Shown here piece after piece: positions 35,025 through 45,117 of a DNA stretch of 64,000 bases (position 1 is the first letter of the stretch; the number at the start of each line of letters is the position of its first letter). The DNA comes from Gnetum montanum (taxonomy: Eukaryota; Streptophyta; Gnetopsida; Gnetales; Gnetaceae), in the NCBI GenBank assembly GCA_015680685.1, contig MNCI01015542.1:124842-188841 (forward strand). Direction: 5' to 3'. The notes below the pieces were generated by a model. That model saw only the letters and a list, made by a program, of their open reading frames with translations, had not been told where the DNA came from and did no database searches. The translations under genes were made by a program, and so were the position numbers.

Positions 35025-37813
35025 ATGGCTCTAAAACGTGGACAAAAGGAAGGTCCTACTCAAGGTGGAAGCAAACGACCTAGGAGAGGTGGAAGACAAG
35101 ATCCTACTAGAAAACATGTAGAATAGGAGGAATAATCATTTAGCATTCATCAAGAGGACCCTCCTATCGTACAGTCTGGGCGGGCAGAAGGAGGAACTGC
35201 TGTAGTGCCTGGACAGGGACAACATCTCACGTTGCCCCAAGATTGTGTTCAAGAAATCCATGAAAAGTCCACATTCACTGTAGTGATTATGGAATTAAAC
35301 TTTGAATCTTTTGCATAGTTCACCCTGAGGCTGTTAGGGATCACCTCAAAGGATCTCCCTTATGGCCTACCCTCTTTGAAAGAGGTGCCTGGTACCTAGG
35401 GGAGACGTACCAATTCTGGCACAATAGAGAGCAAGGCACCACCATCAATATTTGTGGTGTGAAAGTTGATTTCTCCATGCAGGCCATTTCATAAGTATTA
35501 AACCTTCCAAATACAAGGTCCAAGGTTGCTTAGTTATCCACCTATTCAGACCTTGATGTGCGACGAGATTGGTTGGAAAAGGCGTATGGCAAAGATAAGA
35601 CATTTGGTGAGTTGACGACGGAAGAGAGGATTTACTTCAAAATTGGGACTTATCATCTCTTCCCCATGAAGGAATTAAAAGAAATATCAATGTATATGGA
35701 AAGAGGATCTACAGTGCTGATGGAAAAGGTTAATGCTAGCCTTCCCCATCTATACTTAGTGAAGATCCTGAGGTGGTTCAAGGAACTGAAGATAGGGAAG
35801 ATGGTGTTGCCCTTCCCTTATCTTATCAGAAAGATTTTTTGATGTGCTGGTAGTAGGGGGTACACTAATGATGTCCTCTGAAAAGCCTAGAATGCTTCAT
35901 ATGATGAATTGTTAAACCCACTAGTTGCAAGGAAAATCACTAGTGAGATGCTGGGACTATAAGAAGAAGAAGAATAGACGACTAGACCAAATGCAACTCA
36001 ACTTTCAGGACACAACCAACCTCTAAGTATAGGACCCAACCAACAATCAGAAGTAGGGCCTAGCACAAGCTAGGATCAGTTGCCACCACTGTAAGACTAT
36101 AGACTATCGATGAGCCATCTCAAGGCCATCACTAAGATGGTAAGTTGGGGAAGTCATGATGATGCAAATCTCTTCCACGTCATTGATGATGCCATACAGC
36201 CCACAGTTTCTTTGGATCATACAAGGGGTGAAGTGTCTATTCATACATAAGGAGGGGAAAGTACTTGGTCACAACAGATCTCTGGAAACATGGAATCGTT
36301 CCAAGTGCAACTATTACCTGGTGAAGGGGCCACTGTGGTGGTCATGCAACACTAGGATGTCGTAGGAGCTGTAGAAGTGGTCGCAGATCATATCAAAGAA
36401 TCATTTAATGTACATGTTGTGCCACCGATAGATCTCACAGGAGCATGGGATGCTCAAACTTTGGCTGGAACCTCAATGACTCTTGTGAAAATTGAGGATG
36501 TGCTTGATCTATTGCTACAAAAAGGACAAGTAATGACATCCCTATTTGACATCCCTCAAGATGTTATGGTAATTCAGTCAAACCTCATTTCCATGAAGGA
36601 GAAGCTGATTTTAACAGAAGTGAGGGCCGAGCATGCTAAAGTAGAGGCGCAGAAATTACAAGAGCAACTCGTGGCCCTACAAGCAGCATAGCGGGATCCT
36701 TTGCAATTTGTTTCCATAGACTACCTGGATAGCTTCAAAATTAAGCAACTAACCAAGCTATTAACGAAGAATAAAAAGGTGGCTAAAGAAAAAGAGAAGG
36801 TTATTTGGGATGCCTCTATAGCACAGGTGCAAACTCATGTGCATCTCAAAGCACTCAATGCCTTACAAGAATAAAATAAATAACTTGTTACTGACAACCT
36901 TCGGCTGACCACTATGGAGAAGAAAAAAAATGTTCTCAAGGACCACTTTCATCAATTGAGAGAAAAATTCATTTGGATCAACCAAGACATGATCCATTTA
37001 GCCAAGGAGAACAGAACCCTCTCAATGGAGGAGGTATGAGCTATTCACGAAAAGATAGCTATCAAAATCAACGCATGGCAAAATGAGGCTAAACATCATG
37101 AAAATATAAAGGAGCACTTTTGAGACTAGGTGGGTATGTACAAAAAGATCCTTGAGAAGGAGATCCATATGGCCAAGGCTCACATCAATGCTATGGGTGC
37201 TCAACACACTGAATGGTGGGCCATATTGGACACATATGCCTTTGCCTACCAAGAGGAAGTTAAGAGTTGAGACCTAGAAATTCAGGATCTGATAGAATAC
37301 ATGGAGTTGGAAAACCTACGGTATGCCAACCTTGCCATGTTAACAGTAGGGTACCCTAGAACAGAGCTCAAGCAATAGGTAGCAACCACCTATGTCAAAT
37401 ACAAAGCAGAATTTGTAGAATGCAAGAAGTTATTGGAAAAATTAGAGATCGCAAATTCTAAACTTGAGGTGGTAAAAGCAAGCTACCAAGGCCAAAAAGG
37501 TGTCGTAACAAATCTGGCTCGATGGCTTGTGGATTTTTAGGAATACAAAGATAAGGCCAAAGCCTACGAAGAGGAATGTTGGGTGTTTGCGGCTTGGTAT
37601 GTCAAGGCCAATCAAATGTTTCTACAACTACCCTACCCATGGGAGGTGCCTACTCCATTAAACATTAGAACATTAGCATGGATGGCACAGGACCCTCAAA
37701 CTGAAGAGGGGAAACTCTAGGCCATACTTGAACACCATCAAGTCCCAAGACCTGGAGCACAAGACAAGGGGAAAGCACCAATGGAGGAGCCACCGTCACC
37801 AAGAACTACATGA
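35025..37813 (+). pseudogene. L3 ORF2, family L accessory protein in place of pol
   Basis: The start at 35025 follows ATTGCAG directly, as in L2, and reads MALKRGQKEGPTQGGSKRPR (basic, possible nuclear targeting). The central domain at 35558-35842 has EERIYFKIGTYHLFPMKEL and VLPFPYLIRKIF, resembling the plant transposon protein domain linked with Athila elements. The C-terminal third (36377-37700) is highly charged with heptad-like patterns (AEHAKVEAQKLQEQLVAL), so coiled coil is likely. It ends KGKAPMEEPPSPRTT before TGA. About 930 codons with stops. L2 shares start and end context. The function is unknown; a structural or env-position protein is possible. Confidence 0.65.
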
Positions 37814-37964
37814 GTTACACAAATTTTGTAGTTGTAGAACATTCTTTGTGTTGTATCATTATTTTCTTTTCATTCCACACTGCGGCATAACCCCATTTTC
37901 ACCATCCAATAATCCCATACCTATCCACTATGTAATCACTGTAACTCGAGGATGAGTTTTCATT

Positions 37965-37978
37965 CAATCGTGGGGGTA
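37965..37978 (+). other. L3 polypurine tract
   Basis: CAATCGTGGGGGTA lies immediately before the 3' LTR; L2 has the same motif. Confidence 0.75.
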
Positions 37979-38772
37979 TGATGAGTCGTCATTTGGGCAA
38001 CCACAATATCGTGTACGCAATATCATAGCTTGTCTCCTCCTCTATAAATAAGAGGGTTCAGTTATCAGAAGTAGTAAGAAAGTAGGAAGTAAGTTAATTT
38101 AGAGTTAGTTTTGATTTTAGTTTTCATTTTTCCTCTCAACTGTTTTCCTCTCAATGTATGCCCGCAGTGTGGTGATTGTAATTGTGCGGCATCCTTTATT
38201 CGAGTGTGATGTACTTGGACATGCACATGACTAGAAATAAAGATCGAGATTACTTCATCATTGCAGCATTCACTTAGCTTAATCATTTAATTAATTTTTA
38301 TTTACTTCTTTCCTAGTTAATATCTTCTCACCCTTAAACTCCTGTTAAACGCGGAATGAGTATGACTTGATTATGAGAAATTAAGTGTGACTACTTGGTA
38401 ACCCAATAGAGTACCTAGGATCTACGCTTGGTAATCTCAGTAGTAGTCATGCATGAAGTCCAAGATGTGTATGGATGCTCATCGCACTTAGGCTAGCTTA
38501 GATTCTCTCTCACCCTTTCTCTCTTAGCTTAGACAATATTACCTTACATTGCCTTCAGGAGTAGCATTAGGTTAGAAACACATCATACACCTCACATTGG
38601 ACTAAACCATATGTGACAAAGTTAATACTAGTCCAAGTGGGAAGACACTGAACTACGACCTAAGGCTAACTATCTAAATGCCACAACTAGTCCGTCTACA
38701 AAGTTCAACTGGATCACGTGTGTAATTCTCGTATTCGTATGGTTGAGTGTAGGGGTACCTCGTCACTCATCA
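37979..38772 (+). repeat. L3 3' LTR
   Basis: A 794-bp LTR from TGATGAGTCGTC to GTCACTCATCA. The TATA box is at 38043-38050. It has one decayed dyad (CAATATCGTGTACGCAATAT) where the 5' LTR has two. The copies otherwise align closely. Confidence 0.9.
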
Positions 38773-38885
38773 CTATTCTATACGATTTCTTTATGTTTTA
38801 AGTTTGTTTTATTTTTCTAAGCTATAATGTTTAGTTAGTTTCTTGGTACTACTTAATGCCATTTAGTTGACAATTTAACAATAAG

Positions 38886-39120
38886 ATATTAGCCTAGTGG
38901 TAAAACACCTTATTTGAAAGCACTAGGTTATGGGTTCGATTTCAGTTGACAATGTTGAGTTATATAAGTTTATAACTAGACATGGAGTTTTTATATCTCT
39001 ATATAAGCTTGGATGCATGAAATTATTTTTGTGCACTCAAACATATAGTCTACCTATTATCTCACCTTATACATTGCCACACCTAGTGAGGCACCTCATG
39101 ACTTCCTTTATAAGGTAAAC
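38886..39120 (+). repeat. tRNA-like SINE candidate
   Basis: A box-like TTAGCCTAGTGG (38889-38900) and B box-like GGTTCGATTTC (38933-38943) are 32 bp apart, as in a tRNA-derived Pol III promoter. The following sequence does not fold as an ordinary tRNA from what I can see, so a SINE is more likely than a tRNA gene. The 3' limit and target duplication were not found. Confidence 0.45.
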
Positions 39121-40276
39121 AATTATAAATACCTAAGAGGTAAAGCACAGAAAGACATTTATTTTTTAGCTATTTCTTCTTTACATTTTTCTAGGTTATA
39201 GCTTTTTTTCCTTTCTTGGGTAATCGTATTATTTATTTTCCTTTGTATTTTTGAATCATCGCTTGATCATGTAGTGAGATTTTATAGAAGTGCTATCATG
39301 CCTTTGTAGCTTGGAACTATTTGGTCAATGTAGGGTCAAGTGTTTAAATAATGAATAAAGCTTAGTTTAATTTCTTTAATTTTTTTTAATTTTAGTTTAT
39401 TGAATCTTGATGATAATATCTCATTAATAAACTTATATATTAAAATCAAAAATTATAATTAAATTCATTCTCTTAGATAAATAAGTGGAGCTTCATGGGG
39501 CTTGTAACGATTTTTCCATGCTTGAAGACATCATACTTGTTCAAAATGGTGATAGAACATCAAGGATGTGATTGAGGAGATTTTATCACTTTCATGTACT
39601 AGTGTTGCATCAGTCAATTTGCAACATGATTTATGTCTATGTTTGATTTTTGCATTGCACCTGTCTCAAAAGGGATTGTGACACAAAGGTGTGTTTTATT
39701 ATGTCATCATTCTTCCTACCATGGAACTCTATAAGCTATGCACCAAATACCGAAAGCAATGCCCTAGAAATATCATTCATATCCACTACAATTATCTTAG
39801 CAGTTGCAAATTTAAGAATGTTCATTATGGCCTTTTGTACCATTACAAGGAAGAATTTCAAATTAGCCATAACAAAGATAAGTTTAGTTCTTTAATGTAA
39901 TGTACTACCTTCATTTTTCATCATTATACACTATTGGGAAACATCACAAGAATCTTGTTCCTTTTATGGTAAGAAGTTTATCACTTAATAGCTAAAAGGA
40001 TTCTCACCAAAGAGAAGAGCATCAATGTTAGCAAGGATTCATGCTCATCTCCTACTTCATCAATACCTTCTAAGCATCAAGATGAATAAGACCATATTTC
40101 TAGAGGTGAAGTAAATAAAACTTCTACTCCAAATAAAGAAACAGATAAAACATCCATACATGGGAGACAAAAAAAAACTTCAACTTTAAAATTCAACCAT
40201 GAAGGCCAAATAGAAAGAATCTCAATAACCTCCTCAGCCATTTGATAATGTTTATCCAAAATGAGGTTGACAAGTG
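39121..40276. other. AT-rich flank, no recognised gene
   Basis: The piece at 39650-40250 has protein-like open stretches (for example ELYKLCTKYRKQCPRN) with Ser/Thr/Lys-rich continuation, but I recognise no domain. It may be a remnant of another element. AAGTG at 40272-40276 is the candidate target duplication of L4; the other end is outside the window. Confidence 0.35.
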
Positions 40277-41229
40277 TGATGAGTCATGTTAAGTTGGTTG
40301 CATCGAGGTGAGGCCATGTTGACAAGGCCTCATCGATGTGGCCTAATTGATTGGGCCTCATCAATGAGGCCTAGTTGATGCATTCTACCATGTGTTGATG
40401 ATGCCCTAGGAATGTAGTATCAGGTGTCAGCTATGAATACACATTTGCAATGACATTTATGGCATAAATAGATTGTAGTTGTAGTAGAGCTCTTGCATTT
40501 TTTTCATTTGAAAGTTAGAAATTTTTTCCCTGAGTGGCCACAATAGGAGTCACTGAGTGTATGGATCTTTATTTGATCATTGTTGTACCTGAGCATGATA
40601 GTGTATGCAGCAATAAAGATGAGCTTTCTAATAAACCTTGCAGCACTCTAGATAGATTAGCTATTTCATTTATGAATTTACTATTTCCAATTATTTATCA
40701 ATGCTTTCAATTAGTTTTTAAATATTTCCTAGTTATTATCTTAATGAGGCAATTAAGTGAGATAGATTACACACATAAGTACAACCACTTCAAGTGTAAC
40801 ACGTATTCGCTTCATAATCCCAACAACATTATTGCTTGAAACACCTAGTAGCAGAGTGCTTGGTCACCCAGTAGTGGATACATGGGTTTAGGACATGTAC
40901 AGAAAGTGGGATCAAATGCATATGTTAGGATTAGTTAAATGCTAGTTAATTAATTAATTTAGATTAGTTAATCAAATTCCTTTTATCTATATTTTGAGCA
41001 CCAAACTATAAAACATAAAATGATAAAAATCAAATGTTTCAATTACACTTAACCATACCAATGAACATCACAAGTGTAATTGGGAAGATAACGATTGACC
41101 TTAGGGCAAGATTCACTCCTTAAAGAACTAGTACACTAGAAATGATAAAGTCTACAAAATTTGACTAGATCACACAAGAATGCTTTGTGATTCGTATGGT
41201 TGAACGTAGGGGTACCTCACCACTCATCA
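40277..41229 (+). repeat. L4 5' LTR
   Basis: A 953-bp LTR from TGATGAGTCATG to CACCACTCATCA. The terminal ~60 bp match L1-L3 (CGTAGGGGTACCTCACCACT). U3 carries different palindromes from L3: GGCCTCATCGATGTGGCC and GGCCTCATCAATGAGGCC (40325-40380). A TATA-like CATAAATA is at 40463-40470. Confidence 0.85.
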
Positions 41230-41250
41230 TTGGCAGTATTATTAAGGACT
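41230..41250 (+). other. L4 primer-binding site
   Basis: TTGGCAGTATTATTAAGGAC follows the LTR directly. It is a decayed form of the tRNA-Asp-type site seen in L1 and L3. Confidence 0.6.
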
Positions 41251-41384
41251 TTGTTTGTGGAACATGCACTATTTAGGTCTAAGTGAATATCATTATATCA
41301 TTGTATGAACCTAAATATCAATATCATTTCCACTATATGTAGAATTATAAAAGCACACTAACAATTTCATTTTTTTTTTGCAAA

Positions 41385-42491
41385 ATGTCTTCTTCTTCTC
41401 GTAAGCACGAAGATACCAAATTGCTGGTCCCATAAGAATGCAAGGTGGTATACACTCATCTACATGAGCTTGTGCCAAATTTCACCTTCATCCTACATCA
41501 GGATGAACAATTGTGATGTTGTGATATGGAGGGCAATGTCATCTTGTCCCCCAATCAATCTATGCCCAGGATGCTATTCAAAATCCTTAAGAAGTTAGGC
41601 ATAGTAGATCTTCATGAAGAATACATTGTGGATGGATACAATAATCAAAACTAATGTCCCACTGAAACACAATGCAAACGAGATCAACATCAGGAGAAAC
41701 TTCATGAAGCTACAGAGGGGAAACATTACACCAATTCCTTGTTTCTACTACACCAAGATGATAATAAGGATCCTCCCTTGGAAGGTTCTCAACATGAAGA
41801 CTCTCCACCCCCCATTACAAATGGTGAGGGTGTGAACTTGACCCTAAGATCAACTATTCATAAAATAGGTTCAAAAAGAGTAATAGCCAAGGTAGGAACT
41901 CAGGAAAGCACCACAATAGCAAGGCATCTAAGGATGAATATCATAATAAATGTAAGAGTGGTGGTAGACACCACGATGGTGGTGGTGGTCCACCTTCCTC
42001 TTCATCTGATTTCAAAAAGTCCTCTTCATTTGACGATTCTCATGGAAGTCACCATCGAAACAACTGTGATGAAGGTGATTAATGAAACAACAATGATTGC
42101 GAAGGCCACCAATATTGAAGGGGTGGCCAAAACTATCATTGGTATCATCAATGTAGCAATGATGATGAACCTCTATTGGTTATTCAAAGTATGCTCAACA
42201 TTGTAGAGGCAAGGAAAATCCCAACCAGGCATATGAAGGATAGTCAAATCAAGTGCCTAAATATGAACAATATCCCAAGATTTCAAGGGAGATACAACTC
42301 TAATCTACAAACACATATACAAGCTTTTCAAGATGCTTATGCCTTACAAAACATAGAGAATAAGTGGTAAAAACTCAAGCTTTTCCCAAGGATACTCATA
42401 AAGGCAGTTGAAAGTTGGTAATAGTCCTTAGAGCTAGAATGTATCTGTAGATAGAGTACTATGTTAGAGTTGTTCAATGACAAATACCAAA
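41385..42491 (+). pseudogene. L4 gag, first part
   Basis: The ATG at 41385 reads MSSSSRKHEDTKLLVP, then HLHELVPNFTFILHQDEQ (shared with L1). A His/Gly/Ser-rich insert follows near 41960-42080 (frame reading HDDGGGGPPSSSSDFKKSSS). The capsid domain starts at about 42255: NIPRFQGRYNSNLQTHIQAF and LFPRILIKAVESW, matching IPNFLGGYDLDPHQHLQAF of L3. The frame stops at the insertion of B (42491) and resumes at 60125. Stops are present. Confidence 0.7.
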
Positions 42492-43749
42492 TCGTCGGTC
42501 TCTGGCTGGAAGGAAAACAGAGACCGTGGGATCGTAGGATGATAACAGAAGACCCTGCCTTTGCTTGAGGGCAAGCTGGAATACATGAAGGCAGAGTACC
42601 TTGGGTGGTCTGCACGCGGATCAGACAAGGATTTACCTGCACGTATGCAAAGGTGATATACGATGGGTTATGCGTAAATGGCGTAAACGGGCGTAAATAG
42701 CGTAAAACAGATACAAATGGAGCGTAAGCATAAACAGGCGTAAACAGAATGTGTGGGCCAAGTTGACGTAAAACTGTAAACTGTAAACAATCTTATGCAG
42801 CAAATGTAACAATGGTATTATAGAGTCAAAGTACAATGCACCGGTCTAATGCAGTTGTGAGGGAACACAAGGAGGATGAAAAACCCCGACATATGCAGGA
42901 ATGACTCGGCTGGTTCGCAAGGTAGGCGGAGCGTAAAGACTATGTGTACGGCATATAGGGCTCTCCAACGTAAGAGGGTTTTAGCTCTTGTACGCATCGT
43001 AAATGTTCTCTGGTATGCTCTGGGATTTTGCCAACTGACCCGGGTGAAGTGGGAAATCGAGGTTTATACACAGGTTCTTATGCTAGACTCGGGTTAGGAG
43101 ACACATGGCATGTTGACCAGGTGCACACACTTTACAAAAATACAATACATTACATCTGTTGGGCGTATACACTGGGCATATACGCCGTGTAAGGCGGGCG
43201 TATACGTTGGGCTTATTCGCCGAATGAGGCGGGCTTGTGAACTTGGGAGATGCTGTGCTGGGCATATACGCTGGGCGTATATGCTAGGCGTATACGCTGG
43301 TAAATACTGGGCATATACGTTGGGCGTATACACTGAAGGATGTCCACTTGCTTTAATCCTTGCTCTTTGGTGTTGTATTCATCTTGCCTTTGGAGATTCC
43401 GTGCCGGGTGTAAACATTTGCCGTACCTGCCGAGCATACAGGTGAAGTGCATACACCGGGCGTGCGAGTTGGATGTCTACGCTGGGTGTATACGCTGGGC
43501 GTATATGCTAGGAATTCGAGCATCTACACTGGCGGGCGTATACGCTGTGGGTTCGAGCGTCTATGTTGGGGATGTACTTGAGCATAGACGCCGGGCATAT
43601 ACGCTGGCGCCGCATACTTAGTGAAAATGAAGCTTTTTGACCTCCAAAGTTGCAATGTGTGACGCCAACTATAGCCATGGTTGTCTGTGGGTCCCAGGGA
43701 CTGGCTTTTTGCTGGGGAAGTATAGAGCTCAAAATTTTTTGGTATTTCA
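42492..43749 (-). repeat. B 3' LTR
   Basis: About 1258 bp. On the minus strand it starts TGAAATACC and its end has lost five bases (expected GATTTCA; the TGAAA on plus is absent between CCAAA and TCGTC). It aligns with 58942-60119. Plus 43155-43600 holds a cluster of GCGTATACGC-type palindromes (GGGCGTATACGCTGG); the 5' LTR has fewer copies, which explains part of the length difference. Confidence 0.85.
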
Positions 43750-43762
43750 TTAGCCCCTATTT
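43750..43762 (-). other. B polypurine tract
   Basis: On the minus strand AAATAGGGGCTAA ends directly at the 3' LTR. It corresponds to AAAAAAGAGGGGTTAA of A. Confidence 0.7.
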
Positions 43763-44774
43763 GTTGACGCTTGGAGGAATAGACCAGAGAAGTGTTGACA
43801 AAGAAGTGCAAAACACCACAAGCAACTTGATGTAGACGTTGTCCTTTGCCACCTGACTAGACGTTATCGTACCATGTTCAATAGTACAAGGGATCGGGAA
43901 AGGGGGATTTTGTATCTGGGAGGTCAGGGAGATTGCGGGGATTGATGACTGGTCCAGGGGATTAATCAGGGGAAAGGGGATGCTCTGATGTGTGGCATGC
44001 TGATCCTTGTCAATAGCCATTGTTTAGCAGACTTGGAGTTTAGACATGCGATGTGCATCCTTTGGCGGAATAGGGCCCTCGGTTAGTTTTCAAAAGAACC
44101 TGTTGATAGGGCCAAAGCCACGGGAGGATGTGTTACATTCTTTGGGAGAACAGGGCCCATGTTTAGTGTTCAGGGGAACCTGTTGGTGGGGAGTCAAAGC
44201 CATGCAACAGGATGCTCCTTGACTATTTTGGACATGAGTACTTGGTTTTGAGATGACTGCCATCCCTCTTGGGGCTTATATGGGAAGTTCCTGGGGTCTT
44301 TTTTTTTTGGAGGAAAACATTGCTTTGCCTTTGTACTCATGCGTAGGTGCTGTGCTGTGTGTTGCAGCTGCTTTAAAGTGGTACAATGTTTTAAATGTAC
44401 TGGGTGTGTCAAGGGGACGCCGAGATAGGGAGTTTTATCGATGAATGGGGATGTACTAGTGAATGGTTTGATTTAGTCTTGCCAGGTATGCTGCGAACAT
44501 TGGATTATCTTGCTGCTCATGACAAGGTGCATCTTTGTATGAAACTTCTAGGTGTCATCCTGCAAACATAATGCCAAGGAGATAAGAAAACCGTGAGCGA
44601 ATAGACGAGCTTAGACTTACATGGCGGCCAATGGCGCAGAGGTGCTGAAGGACGACAAGCACTGTATGTAGATGACAGCAGTATTGATAAGGGCGATTGA
44701 TGGCGAGTGATGCAGTGAAGCTGATGGATGATCATGGCGGTGGATTGATGTGCCAGATGTGAACTTGTCAATTT
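43763..44774 (-). other. B 3' untranslated spacer
   Basis: No gene seen. It contains a diverged direct duplication of about 90 bp (44040-44125 and 44130-44215), both with AGGGCCC and a downstream AACCTGTTG. Confidence 0.5.
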
Positions 44775-45095
44775 ATAGTCTTGGTGGACTATCATGGGTT
44801 AGTTTTATGTCATAACCCATTAGACATTGCCTGTTTAGGGTCGTGGCAGACGTCACATTGCCAGTTTTCAGTCTTAGCGGACTGTGAAGAGGCTAGCTAG
44901 TTTATAGTCTTAGCAGACTCTGATGGTTGTGATGGTGGCAGTTTACTATCATGCCGAACAGATGCTAGTTTATTGTCCTTGCGGACGTTGTGGTATTAGT
45001 TTTAAGTCATAATCCGGGACTATTCTATGGTATCAGTTTATCATCATGATTCCAGGACGAGCTGTGGTATCAGTTTACAGTCGTAATTCCAGGAC
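44775..45095 (-). repeat. B repeat array R3 (after integrase)
   Basis: About eight units with cores such as AGTTTATAGTCTTAGCAGAC, AGTTTTCAGTCTTAGCGGAC and AGTTTATTGTCCTTGCGGAC on the plus strand, 30-50 bp apart. These match the R3 array of A in the same place and the same orientation relative to the element. Confidence 0.75.
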
Positions 45096-45117
45096 TTACA
45101 CGTACCTGAACTTGTAC

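Larger units (their letters stand above)
30122..38772 (+). mobile_element. L3: complete family L non-autonomous retrotransposon
   Basis: An LTR-to-LTR unit of 8651 bp with the target duplication CTATT (30117-30121 and 38773-38777). The order is 5' LTR, tRNA-Asp-type primer site, gag, spacer, internal promoter, ORF2, polypurine tract, 3' LTR. There is no protease, RT, RNase H or integrase. The layout fits the class of terminal-repeat elements that keep gag but depend on a partner for pol, here with a large accessory ORF added. Confidence 0.85.

Noticed and set aside
35558-37813. Envelope gene in L3 ORF2
   Set aside because: It is in env-like position, but no signal peptide, transmembrane helix or Cys-rich ectodomain is visible. 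The basic N terminus and coiled coil point to an intracellular protein.
39650-40250. Small host gene in the flank
   Set aside because: The open stretches are short and interrupted, with no recognisable domain, intron signals or promoter.
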